DNA of 64,000 nucleotides from an uncultured Sphingomonas sp. (GTDB taxonomy: Bacteria > Pseudomonadota > Alphaproteobacteria > Sphingomonadales > Sphingomonadaceae): positions 88,404-152,403 of the forward strand of contig NZ_CAJYTI010000003.1 of assembly GCF_913777625.1 (NCBI RefSeq). Direction: 5' to 3'. Shown here in pieces: positions 27,052 through 37,622 of this stretch (position 1 is its first letter; each line of letters begins with the position of its first letter). Both the position numbers and the translations under genes were made by a program. The notes beneath the pieces are model-generated. The model was not told the origin of the DNA. It ran no database searches and saw nothing but the letters and a program-made list of their open reading frames with translations.

Positions 27052-28278
27052 ATGACCGAATACAGCTCCGATCTGCTCCGCCTGCTCGCCTCGCGCGGCT
27101 ACATTCACCAGGTGACCGACGCCGAGGGCCTCGACGCGCTCGCCGCCAAGCAGATCGTGCCCGGCTATATCGGCTTCGATCCGACCGCACCGTCGCTCCA
27201 CGTCGGCAGCCTGGTGCAGATCATGCTGCTGCGCCGTCTCCAGCAGGCGGGCCACAAGCCGATCGTGCTGATGGGCGGCGGTACCGGCAAGATCGGCGAC
27301 CCCAGCTTCAAGGATGAAGCCCGCAAGATGCTGACGCTCGACACGATCAGCAGCAACATCGCCTCGATCAAGACCGTGTTCGAGAATTTCCTGACCTTCG
27401 GCGACGGCCCCAGCGACGCGGTGATGGTCGACAATGCCGACTGGCTCGACAAGCTCGAATACATCCCGTTCCTGCGCGACATCGGCCGGCACTTCTCGAT
27501 CAACCGGATGCTGAGCTTCGATTCGGTCAAGCTGCGGCTCGACCGCGAGCAGTCGCTGAGCTTCCTCGAATTCAACTACATGATCCTCCAGGGCTATGAC
27601 TTCCTGGAGCTGTCGCGCCGCGCGGGCTGCCGCCTGCAAATGGGCGGATCGGACCAGTGGGGCAACATCGTCAACGGCATCGAGCTGTCGCGCCGCGTCG
27701 ACGGCACCGAGGTCTACGGCGTCACCACCCCGCTGATCACCACGGCGGACGGCGGCAAGATGGGCAAGACCATGTCCGGCGCGGTGTGGCTCAACCCCGA
27801 CCAGCTGCCGCACTATGATTACTGGCAGTTCTGGCGGAACACTGACGACCGCGACGTCGGCCGCTTCCTGCGGCTGTTCACCGATCTGCCGCTCGACGAG
27901 ATCGCCCGGCTGGAGGCGCTGGAAGGCGCCGAGATCAACGAGGCGAAGAAAATCCTCGCCAACGAAGCGACCGCGATGTGCCGCGGCCGCGCCGCCGCGG
28001 AGGAGGCCGCCGAGACCGCGCGCAAGACCTTCGAGGAAGGTGCCGCGGGCGGCGCGCTGCCGACACTGGCGGTAAACGGCAGCATCAGCGTGGTCGATGC
28101 GCTGGTCGGCCTGGGTTTCTGCGCCTCCAAGGGCGAAGCGCGGCGGCTCATCAAGGGCGGCGGCGCGCGCGTCGAAGGCGAGAAGATCGACGACGAGGCC
28201 GCGACCATCGCCGTCTCGGGCGAGGTTCGCCTCTCCGCCGGCAAGAAGCATCACGGGCTGCTGACCCCGCAGGGCTAA
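27052..28278 (+). CDS. tyrS: Tyrosyl-tRNA synthetase
   Basis: 408 residues, class I. The HIGH-type motif is 'PSLHVGSLV', the KMSKS equivalent '[10 protein letters not shown]', with '[16 protein letters not shown]' of the tyrosine pocket and a C-terminal S4 domain ('[21 protein letters not shown]'). It charges tRNA-Tyr in the cytoplasm. ATG 27052 (MTEYSSDLL) is the usual start; ATG 27037, in frame, is possible, and no strong ribosome site marks either. Confidence 0.95.
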   Translation: MTEYSSDLLRLLASRGYIHQVTDAEGLDALAAKQIVPGYIGFDPTAPSLHVGSLVQIMLLRRLQQAGHKPIVLMGGGTGKIGDPSFKDEARKMLTLDTISSNIASIKTVFENFLTFGDGPSDAVMVDNADWLDKLEYIPFLRDIGRHFSINRMLSFDSVKLRLDREQSLSFLEFNYMILQGYDFLELSRRAGCRLQMGGSDQWGNIVNGIELSRRVDGTEVYGVTTPLITTADGGKMGKTMSGAVWLNPDQLPHYDYWQFWRNTDDRDVGRFLRLFTDLPLDEIARLEALEGAEINEAKKILANEATAMCRGRAAAEEAAETARKTFEEGAAGGALPTLAVNGSISVVDALVGLGFCASKGEARRLIKGGGARVEGEKIDDEAATIAVSGEVRLSAGKKHHGLLTPQG

Positions 28279-28283
28279 GCCGC

Positions 28284-28331
28284 ATTAACCATCGGCTTTG
28301 CGTGCCCGTTTACCGCTTGAGACTATAGTCT
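28284..28331. promoter_or_regulatory. TTAACCAT half-site and AGACTATAGTCT palindrome upstream of the PilZ gene
   Basis: TTAACCAT (28285-28292) is like half of a CtrA box, without a second TTAA at the right distance, and lies in the loop of a weak AAGCCG/CGGCTT stem. AGACTATAGTCT (28320-28331) is a perfect 12-base palindrome about 32 bases before the start codon of the PilZ gene. Both could be regulatory; neither is proven. Confidence 0.3.
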
Positions 28332-28363
28332 GACCCGTACCTCCAGTATGTGACGAGGGGCGT

Positions 28364-28684
28364 GTGAGCGTGACAGGTACTAATCTGGCGAGCCTCGAGG
28401 ATCGGTTGCTTCGTCGTGACGAGGTGGAATATCGCACGCGCGCGGCAGGACCCGACGCGGCGTCGCTGGCCTTGCTCATCGTCAATGTCTCGCGCGAGGG
28501 GCTGATGGCCCGTAGCGGCGCGTCGCTGGAGCCAGGCGACCTCGTGCGCATCCAGCTGCCGCACCTCGGCGAAACGGGGGCGGAAGTCCGGTGGGCCCTG
28601 GGCGGCCGGATCGGCTGCCAGTTCCTTCAGCCGGTCGACCCTGCCGACTACGCCCCGCTGCTGGCGGAGCTGCGGCGCCGATAG
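28364..28684 (+). CDS. PilZ domain protein
   Basis: 106 residues, a single PilZ domain: Arg-rich N-terminal switch (RLLRRDEVEYRTRA) and the (D/N)xSxxG motif as NVSREG, followed by the beta-barrel 'LEPGDLVRIQLPHLGETGAEVRWALGGRIGCQF'. Both halves of the c-di-GMP-binding signature are therefore present. GTG 28364 is used; GTG 28370 is also possible, with GAGGGG upstream. It would be an effector of c-di-GMP levels set by enzymes such as the EAL protein at 37619. It is convergent with recG; the stops abut. Confidence 0.85.
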   Translation: MSVTGTNLASLEDRLLRRDEVEYRTRAAGPDAASLALLIVNVSREGLMARSGASLEPGDLVRIQLPHLGETGAEVRWALGGRIGCQFLQPVDPADYAPLLAELRRR

Positions 28685-30748
<2,064 letters not shown>

Positions 30749-30788
30749 CGCCCCGCCCTATCGTGCGGCGGGGCGGCTGACAAATGGC

Positions 30789-31031
30789 TCAGGCGTTGAG
30801 GAAGATCGGGCTGTGGCTGGCGAGCGCGGCTTCGATCGCCTGCACCACTTCCGGGACCGACGACCCGATCACGACTTCGTGATCCTTGCCGAACGAGATC
30901 ACGCCGACATCCTCACCGGCCATGTTGATCGTGCTGACGGTGCGGACGGCCGAGATGTTGACGAGCATCGGTTCGCCGTTGATCGACTTCAGCATCACGA
31001 AACGCAGCTTGTTGGTCACCGAGTCGCTCAT
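30789..31031 (-). CDS. Small conserved protein upstream of recG
   Basis: 80 residues, cytosolic. 'MLKSINGEPMLVNISAVRTVSTI ... VVIGSSVPEVVQAIEAAL' has the size and the ING-E-x-VN-x-I...SV-x-EVV-x-I layout of FlbD/SwrD-like small proteins, but it is too diverged for a firm name. GGGTAGG precedes ATG 31029-31031. It is 40 bases upstream of recG and probably co-transcribed. No flagellar genes are near it, so a flagellar role is doubtful. Confidence 0.7.
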   Translation of the reverse strand: MSDSVTNKLRFVMLKSINGEPMLVNISAVRTVSTINMAGEDVGVISFGKDHEVVIGSSVPEVVQAIEAALASHSPIFLNA

Positions 31032-31223
31032 CCTACCCTAGCCCTAGAAGTCCCAAAGAGACTGGAGGTCTAGCGCAGTTGGGTTAACAACCCGTCCAAG
31101 CCCGGCCCCGGAAGAGCCCGCTGGCCTTTGCCCGCGGGGACACCTATCTGCAGGCAACGTGATCCACCAAGACCGGCCGCGCCTGGCGCGATGCCGGTGC
31201 TTTGCCGTTCGAAAAGGCCCATC

Positions 31224-31490
31224 ATGGACAGAGAAACCCGCCTCAAGCGCCTCCGCTTCCGCAGCTGGCATCGCGGCACCAAGGAAGCCGATCTGCTGAT
31301 CGGCGGCTTCTTCGACCAGCATGGGGAGCGGTGGGACGAGGCGGAGATCACGTTGTTCGAAACGCTGCTCGAGGAGCAGGATGTCGATATCATGGCCTGG
31401 GCGATGGGAACCGCGGAAGCGCCCGAACGCTATCGGGGTACCATCCTCGAAGCGCTCAAGACCCTGAATTACGTTCCGATTTCCGAGTGA
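31224..31490 (+). CDS. sdhE: FAD assembly factor SdhE
   Basis: 88 residues. The family motif RGxxE is present as 'HRGTKEADL', followed by 'LIGGFF' and the acidic helical part 'LLEEQDVDIMAWAMG'. SdhE (YgfY/Sdh5) helps attach FAD to succinate dehydrogenase subunit A. ATG 31224 has AAAAGG about 6 bases upstream. It is followed by mfd, a common pairing in alphaproteobacteria. Confidence 0.92.
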   Translation: MDRETRLKRLRFRSWHRGTKEADLLIGGFFDQHGERWDEAEITLFETLLEEQDVDIMAWAMGTAEAPERYRGTILEALKTLNYVPISE

Positions 31491-31572
31491 TCCGTACCCG
31501 TCGCGCGCCCTGTCCCGACGATGACGGCGGCGGATCGCGCGAACATCCTGATCGCTCCCGACACGAGATACC

Positions 31573-34500
31573 ATGCCCGACCTGAAGACGATCCTTTCCG
31601 CAAAGCATCCGCTCACGCTCGCCGGCGTGCCGGGCGGCTTCCTGCCCTGGATGCTGGCCGATCTCGCCCGCGCGAGCCGCACGACCGTGTTCATCGCCGC
31701 CGACGAGGCCGGCATGCGCGCGATCGCGGGAACGGCCGCCTTCTTCGCGCCGGAACTGGATGTCCTTACCTATCCGGCCTGGGACTGCCTCCCCTATGAC
31801 CGTGCCAGCCCGACCCTGCGCGTGATGTCGGAACGGCTCGCGACGCTGCATGCGCTGCAGGGCAAGAGCGAGGCACCCCGCCTGCTCGTCACCACCGTCA
31901 ACGCTGCCACCCAGCGCACGCTCACCCCCTTCCGTATCCGCCAGTTGGTCGCGCGCCTCGCACCCGGTGAGAGGATCGGGCTCGACAAGTTGACGGGGCT
32001 CCTCCAGGCCAATGGCTACGTGCGGGTCGAGACCGTCAACGACCATGGCGAATTCGCGGTGCGCGGCGGCCTGGTCGACCTGTTTCCGAGCGGCGCCGAG
32101 CAGGCGCTGCGGCTCGACTTCTTCGGCGACGAAATCGAGAGCGTCCGCACCTTCGATCCGCAGGACCAGCGCACCACCGGCCGGGTCGACGGCTTTACCC
32201 TGTTGCCCGCGAGCGAGGCGCTGCTCGACGAGGAAAGCATCAAGCGCTTCCGCAGCGGTTATCGCGACCGGTTCGGCGCGACCGCCACGGGCGATCCGCT
32301 CTACCAGGCGATCAGCGAAGGCCGCCGCCTGGCGGGCATGGAGCATTGGCTGCCGCTATTCGAAGAGCGGATGGAAACGCTGTTCGATCACCTGCCCGAC
32401 ACTACGGTGATCGTCCGCGACAGCGGCGCGCCCGCCGCCGCCGAACAGCGCTTCGACGCGATCAAGGATTATCAGGACAACCGTATCCGGGCGCAGTCCG
32501 CCGATCCGGGCAGCTATCGTCCGCTCAAGGCCGGCGACCTCTATCTGCTCGCCAAGGAGTGGCAGGCGCGGATCGACAGCGAGCCGATGCATCTCGCGAC
32601 CGCATTCCACGAGCCCGAATCGGATCGCGTCGTCGAATTCGGCGTCGACGGCCCGCGCGATTTCGCGCCCGAACGTGCCGCCGGCAGCAACGTCTACGAG
32701 GCGGTCGTCGCGCACCTCAAGGCACTGCGCAAGGAAGGCCGAAAGCCGGTGCTCGCCAGTTATTCCAACGGCGCGCGCGAGCGGCTGAAGGGCCTGCTCG
32801 AGGACCACGGCCTCACCGGCGCGGTGCCGGTCGACGGCTGGCAGCCGGCGCTGGGCGTGGCCAATCCCAATGGCAGCGGGCTGCAGGTGGCACTGGTCGT
32901 GCTGCCGCTCGACCATGGCTTCACCGCGCCCGACGTGGCGGTGCTCACCGAGCAGGATATGCTCGGCGACCGGCTCGTCCGCCGATCGAAGCGCCGCAAG
33001 AATACCGATGCCTTCCTGCAGGAACTGGCGACGCTGTCGCCGGGCGACCTTGTCGTCCACCTCGACCACGGCATCGGCCGCTATGAGGGGCTGACCCAGA
33101 TCCCGGTACAGAAAGCGCCGCACGATTGCGTCGCGCTCGAATATGCCGGCGGCGACAAGCTCTACGTGCCGGTCGAGAACCTCGAAGTGCTGAGCCGCTA
33201 CGGCTCGGGCGAGGAAGGCGCGAGCCTCGACAAGCTGGGCGGCGAGGCCTGGCAGCGCCGCAAGGCGCGGATGAAGGAGCGGATCCGCGAGATCGCGGGC
33301 GAGCTGATCGCCACGGCGGCCTTGCGCGCCACCCGCGGCGCCGATGTCGCCGAGCCCGATCATGGCGGCTATCCCGCCTTTGTCGACCGCTTCCCGTATG
33401 AGGAAACCGACGATCAGGATCGCGCGATCGGCGACGTACTCTCGGACCTCGCCGCCGGCCGCCCGATGGACCGGCTCGTCGTCGGCGATGTCGGCTTCGG
33501 CAAGACCGAGGTCGCGCTCCGCGCCGCCTTCGTCGCGGCGATGGCCGGCATGCAGGTGGCGGTCGTGTGCCCCACCACCCTGCTCGCCCGCCAGCATTAC
33601 AACAATTTCAAGGCGCGCTTCGAAGGCTTCCCGCTCGAGATCGGCCGCCTCTCCCGCCTCGTCACCGCTGCCGAGACCAAGAAGGTCAAGGAAGGCTTGG
33701 CCGCCGGCACGATCGATGTCGTGGTCGGCACCCATGCGGTGCTGGCGAAGAACATCGACTTCAAGCGGCTGGGCCTCGTCATCGTCGACGAGGAGCAGCG
33801 CTTCGGCGTGACGCACAAGGAGCGGCTAAAGGCGCTCAAGACCGACGTCCACGTCCTCACCCTCACCGCCACGCCGATCCCGCGCACGCTGCAGATGGCG
33901 ATGAGCGGCCTGCGCGAACTCTCGGTGATCCAGACCCCGCCCGTCGACCGCCTGGCGGTGCGTACCTATGTGATGCCCTGGGATCCGGTGGTGCTGCGCG
34001 AGGCGCTGCTCCGCGAACATTATCGCGGCGGCCAGAGCTATTTCGTCACCCCCCGCATCGCCGACCTGCCCGAGATCGAGGAATTCCTCCGCAACGACGT
34101 GCCCGAGGTTCGCTATGTCGTGGCCCACGGCCAGATGTCACCAACGGAAGTCGAGGAGCGGATGTCCGCCTTCTACGACAAGAAGTTCGAGGTGCTGGTC
34201 TCGACCACCATCGTCGAAAGCGGGCTCGATATCCCGAGCGCCAACACGCTGATCATCAACCGCGCGGACAAGTTCGGGCTCGCCCAGCTTTACCAGCTGC
34301 GCGGTCGCGTCGGCCGCGCCAAGACGCGCGCCTATGCGTACATGACCACGCCGCCCGAGCGGCAGATGACCGAGGCGGCGGAAAAGCGGCTCAAGGTCCT
34401 GTCCGACCTCGAAAGCCTGGGCGCCGGCTTCCAGCTCGCCAGCCACGATCTCGACATTCGCGGCGCCGGCAATCTGCTCGGCGACGAGCAGTCGGGCCAC

Positions 34501-35046
34501 ATCAAGGAAGTCGGCTACGAACTCTACCAGTCGATGCTGGAAGAGGCGATCATGGAGGCCAAGGCCGGCGGCCTGCGCGACGATGCCCGGCCGAAGGACC
34601 TGTCGCCGCAGATCACCGTCGATGCACCGATCATGATCCCCGAAGACTATGTGCCCGACCTCGACCTGCGCATGGGCCTCTATCGCCGCCTCAACGAGGT
34701 GGAGGAGACCGATGGCATCGAGAGCTTCGCCGCCGAGCTGATCGACCGCTTCGGCAAGCTGCCCGAGCCGACCGAGAACCTGCTGCGCCTGATCGAGACC
34801 AAGCTCAACGCCAAGAACGCCTGCATCGCCAAGCTGGACCTGGGGCCGAAGGGCGCGCTGGTCACCTTCCACAATGACCAGTTCCCCAACCCCGCCGGGC
34901 TGATCGCCTATGTCGAGAAGCTGGGCGAAACGGCGCGGCTACGGCCCGACATGAAGCTCGTCATCAATCGTGCCTGGGCGAACCCGGCGGCACGGCTGCA
35001 CGGCGCGCTCCAGCTCTCGCGGGGGCTCGCCAAGGCGGCGGGCTGA
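31573..35046 (+). CDS. mfd: Transcription-repair coupling factor Mfd
   Basis: 1157 residues, full length. Order of parts: UvrB-like N-terminal module ('LTYPAWDCLPYDR'), RNA-polymerase-interacting domain ('LSPGDLVVHLDHGIGRYEGL'), RecG-like helicase with Walker A 'GDVGFGKTEVALRAAF', 'VIVDEEQRFG', 'LTATPIPRTL', 'STTIVESGLDIPSANT' and 'QLRGRVGR', and the TRCF C-terminal domain. It displaces stalled RNA polymerase and recruits UvrA. Stop is 10 bases before the convergent NTF2-like gene. Confidence 0.97.
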   Translation: MPDLKTILSAKHPLTLAGVPGGFLPWMLADLARASRTTVFIAADEAGMRAIAGTAAFFAPELDVLTYPAWDCLPYDRASPTLRVMSERLATLHALQGKSEAPRLLVTTVNAATQRTLTPFRIRQLVARLAPGERIGLDKLTGLLQANGYVRVETVNDHGEFAVRGGLVDLFPSGAEQALRLDFFGDEIESVRTFDPQDQRTTGRVDGFTLLPASEALLDEESIKRFRSGYRDRFGATATGDPLYQAISEGRRLAGMEHWLPLFEERMETLFDHLPDTTVIVRDSGAPAAAEQRFDAIKDYQDNRIRAQSADPGSYRPLKAGDLYLLAKEWQARIDSEPMHLATAFHEPESDRVVEFGVDGPRDFAPERAAGSNVYEAVVAHLKALRKEGRKPVLASYSNGARERLKGLLEDHGLTGAVPVDGWQPALGVANPNGSGLQVALVVLPLDHGFTAPDVAVLTEQDMLGDRLVRRSKRRKNTDAFLQELATLSPGDLVVHLDHGIGRYEGLTQIPVQKAPHDCVALEYAGGDKLYVPVENLEVLSRYGSGEEGASLDKLGGEAWQRRKARMKERIREIAGELIATAALRATRGADVAEPDHGGYPAFVDRFPYEETDDQDRAIGDVLSDLAAGRPMDRLVVGDVGFGKTEVALRAAFVAAMAGMQVAVVCPTTLLARQHYNNFKARFEGFPLEIGRLSRLVTAAETKKVKEGLAAGTIDVVVGTHAVLAKNIDFKRLGLVIVDEEQRFGVTHKERLKALKTDVHVLTLTATPIPRTLQMAMSGLRELSVIQTPPVDRLAVRTYVMPWDPVVLREALLREHYRGGQSYFVTPRIADLPEIEEFLRNDVPEVRYVVAHGQMSPTEVEERMSAFYDKKFEVLVSTTIVESGLDIPSANTLIINRADKFGLAQLYQLRGRVGRAKTRAYAYMTTPPERQMTEAAEKRLKVLSDLESLGAGFQLASHDLDIRGAGNLLGDEQSGHIKEVGYELYQSMLEEAIMEAKAGGLRDDARPKDLSPQITVDAPIMIPEDYVPDLDLRMGLYRRLNEVEETDGIESFAAELIDRFGKLPEPTENLLRLIETKLNAKNACIAKLDLGPKGALVTFHNDQFPNPAGLIAYVEKLGETARLRPDMKLVINRAWANPAARLHGALQLSRGLAKAAG

Positions 35047-35056
35047 GCCGCCGCGC

Positions 35057-35467
35057 TCAGCTGCTGTGATCGGCGATGATCTTCCAGCCCCCGGCCTCGC
35101 GGTGCAGCACGAGGCTGGTGGGCCCGGAGGCCGTACGTCCATCGGCATACCGCAAGGTGTAGCGGCCGATATACAAGGCATAGCCGGGCCCGAGCGGCCG
35201 ATAGTCCAGCCGTTCGATGGTCAGCGCGCCGCGCTTGATCGGATCGGCGAAATCATATTTCGTCTGATATCGTACCTTCATCGCAGGCTTGCCGCGCACA
35301 AGATCCGCTCCGGCGACGAAGCTGGTCTCCGGCCCATCCGAGTAAATCTGAAGGAATTTGTCGACATCGCCGCTGTTCCACCCAGCGACGCTTTGCAGCA
35401 TCGCGGAATCGATGGCTGCAGCGTCCGGCTGTTGTGCCGCAACAACGAGCCCTATCAGCAGCAACAT
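35057..35467 (-). CDS. NTF2-like (SnoaL/DUF4440-type) secreted protein
   Basis: 136 residues. A short signal peptide (MLLLIGLVVAAQQ) precedes an NTF2-like alpha+beta barrel: 'IDSAMLQSVAGWNSGDVDKFLQIYSDGPETSFVAG', 'RYQTKYDFADP', 'TSLVLHREAGGWKIIADHSS'. This is the pattern of SnoaL-like/DUF4440 proteins, whose functions vary. ATG 35467 has GAGGG upstream; a GTG at 35569 would add an unsupported tail. It is divergent from the globin-coupled receptor. Confidence 0.82.
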   Translation of the reverse strand: MLLLIGLVVAAQQPDAAAIDSAMLQSVAGWNSGDVDKFLQIYSDGPETSFVAGADLVRGKPAMKVRYQTKYDFADPIKRGALTIERLDYRPLGPGYALYIGRYTLRYADGRTASGPTSLVLHREAGGWKIIADHSS

Positions 35468-35744
35468 GTAGCCACCCTCTTGCAGATGATGCCAAACAGG
35501 ACGGATCGCCAGCGCCAGTCGATACCGCAACGAAACGATCCGATTGAGCAAACGTATTCCATCGGACACCGTCGGGCAACATCGGCGAAAGACAGGCTTT
35601 CAGGCACTTGTCGCCGACCCACCGCGCTATCCACAGGAATTATACTTAACGGGCCCACCTGCCCCAAGGGACATACTATGATGATTAAGATGGGTTAGTC
35701 GCGTTCGGCGCGAACCCCTGGCAGGCGTAGCAAGAGGATCGATT

Positions 35745-37223
35745 GTGCCCGAACAGATGAAGTCGCGGCTGACCTTCATGGAAATGGATGAACGCCAGCG
35801 CGATGCGCTGCGAGCAACCCAGCCCTGGGTGGAAGCGACGCTGGGGGATGCGCTCGATCAATTCTACGCGCGCGCCTCCGCCACGCCGGAGACGGCCCGC
35901 TTCTTTCGTGATCAGGCGCATATGTCGCGCGCCAAGTCTGCCCAGCAAAAGCATTGGGCGCGGATCGCAGCGGCGGAGTTCAACAACGACTACCACGCCA
36001 GCGCTCGCCGCATCGGCGCCACCCACGCGCATATCGGCCTGGAGCCGCGCTGGTATGTCGGCAGCTATGCGATCGTCCTGCAGCATCTGATCGCCGGCGT
36101 TCACCGCCTCAACAGCCCGTTCCGCCGCTTGCTGCGCCTGTTCCGCGGCCCCAGCACCGAAAAGGCCACGGTCGCGTTGGTGAAGGCCGCGCTGCTCGAC
36201 ATGGAAGTCTCGCTGTCAATCTATTTCGAAGAAGCGCAGGCGGAGCGCGATGCGGCGATCGCCGCCTTCGAAACGGCGCTCCATTCGCTCGCCGAGGGCG
36301 ATCTCACCAACGAGCTGAACGGGATGCCGTCGAGCTTTGCCGGGCTGGAGAAAAGCTACAACAGGACGCTCACCCGCATCCGAGAGATGCTGGCCGCCGT
36401 GGGCGATGGCACGATGCGGATCCGATCGGGCATCACCGAGATTTCGCAGGCGGCCGAGGATCTGTCGCGCCGCACCCAGGGCAATGCCGCAAGCCTCGAG
36501 GAAACCACGGCCGCCGTCTCGCAGATGGACGCGCGCTTCCGCTCCACCGCGGAAGCGGCGAAGCACACCGTCACCCGGGCCGACCAGGCGATCGCCACAG
36601 TCGGCCAGGGCCGGGCGATTGCCGAGGAAGCCGTGCAGGCGATGGGCCGCGTGTCCGAAGCCGCGAAGGGTACCGACAGCGTGATCGAGGGTCTCGACAA
36701 GATCGCCTTCCAGACGCGCGTTCTTGCCATGAACGCCGCGGTCGAAGCCGGCCGCGCCGGCGAGGCGGGCCGCGGCTTCGCGGTCGTCGCAGACCTGGTG
36801 TCCGCGCTGGCGATGCGCGCAGAGGAAGAGGCCGGCCGCGCCCGCGAACAGCTCACCATGACCCAGGCGGAAATCGTCACCGCGGTCGATGCGGTGCAGA
36901 AGGTGGACGGTGCGCTCGCCAACATTTCCGGCGACGTCAGCCAGGTGCATGATCTGCTTGGCAGCATGGCGACGGACAATGGCGCGCAGTCGACGGCGAT
37001 CAGCGAAATCTCCCACGCCATCGGCGACATGGACCGGGCGACGCAGCAGAACGCGGCGATGGTGGAGCAGACCTCGGCGGCCGCGCAGAACCTCACCCAG
37101 GAGGTGGGCGAGCTCGCCAATCTGGCATCGCAGTTCCGCACCGAGCGCACCGGTGCCCGCTTCGGCGGCTACCGGCCCCTGCCGGCTGCCGCGGTACCGG
37201 CACTCACCCGCCCGGACCTCTGA
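35745..37223 (+). CDS. Soluble globin-coupled methyl-accepting chemotaxis protein
   Basis: 492 residues without membrane spans. The first 160 residues are a protoglobin (globin-sensor) domain; His94 in the H-x-x-I-G-L pattern (THAHIGLEPRWYVGSY) is the expected proximal heme ligand. A HAMP-like linker (about 180-235) leads to the MCP signalling domain, whose hairpin is 'LDKIAFQTRVLAMNAAVEAGRAGEAGRGFAVVADLV' (about residues 322-358). HemAT-type sensors of this kind respond to oxygen and signal through CheA. GTG 35745 is chosen because AGAGGA lies 6 bases upstream; ATG 35757 is possible. Confidence 0.9.
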   Translation: MPEQMKSRLTFMEMDERQRDALRATQPWVEATLGDALDQFYARASATPETARFFRDQAHMSRAKSAQQKHWARIAAAEFNNDYHASARRIGATHAHIGLEPRWYVGSYAIVLQHLIAGVHRLNSPFRRLLRLFRGPSTEKATVALVKAALLDMEVSLSIYFEEAQAERDAAIAAFETALHSLAEGDLTNELNGMPSSFAGLEKSYNRTLTRIREMLAAVGDGTMRIRSGITEISQAAEDLSRRTQGNAASLEETTAAVSQMDARFRSTAEAAKHTVTRADQAIATVGQGRAIAEEAVQAMGRVSEAAKGTDSVIEGLDKIAFQTRVLAMNAAVEAGRAGEAGRGFAVVADLVSALAMRAEEEAGRAREQLTMTQAEIVTAVDAVQKVDGALANISGDVSQVHDLLGSMATDNGAQSTAISEISHAIGDMDRATQQNAAMVEQTSAAAQNLTQEVGELANLASQFRTERTGARFGGYRPLPAAAVPALTRPDL

Positions 37224-37229
37224 TCGGGG

Positions 37230-37622
37230 TCAGCGGACCGGCACCTCGAGCAGGATCTCTTCCGAGAGTTCCTCGACGCTGAACCTTTCGCGTTCCATCG
37301 CGAACGTGCCGGAATAGGTTGAAAAGCGCCATGTGCCGGTAATCCGCGTGGCGTCCTCGCGCACATCGCCCGCATAGTGGACGGCGTGGGCGAGCCGCCC
37401 GGCGCCGTCATATTGCTTGACCCAGTGGATCGCGCCGCCGCTGCGTGCGCCCCGCAGCATCGCATGCAGGGGCATGCCGCCCTGCAGATCCGGCTCGCTG
37501 ACCGTGCCGCTAATCCTGCCGGCCTGCTCGTCGAGGAGCGCGATAAAGCGGTTCGGCGTCACCCAGGCCGTCTCCGATGCCCAGCGGCCGTACCAAACGC
37601 CGGTGACGCTCTCGCCGCTCAC
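37230..37622 (-). CDS. Conserved protein of unknown function coupled to the EAL gene
   Basis: 130 residues, no signal peptide, beta-rich: 'VTGVWYGRWAS', 'RFIALLDEQAGRISGTVSEPD', 'IHWVKQYDGAGRLAHAVHYAG', 'RITGTWRFSTYSGTFAMERERF'. The alternating strand pattern and GTW/GTF turns suggest a lipocalin-like or similar small barrel, which is only a guess. The start is GTG (37620-37622), overlapping the EAL stop as GTGA. This tight coupling suggests a joint role, for example sensing or regulating the phosphodiesterase. Confidence 0.7.
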   Translation of the reverse strand: MSGESVTGVWYGRWASETAWVTPNRFIALLDEQAGRISGTVSEPDLQGGMPLHAMLRGARSGGAIHWVKQYDGAGRLAHAVHYAGDVREDATRITGTWRFSTYSGTFAMERERFSVEELSEEILLEVPVR

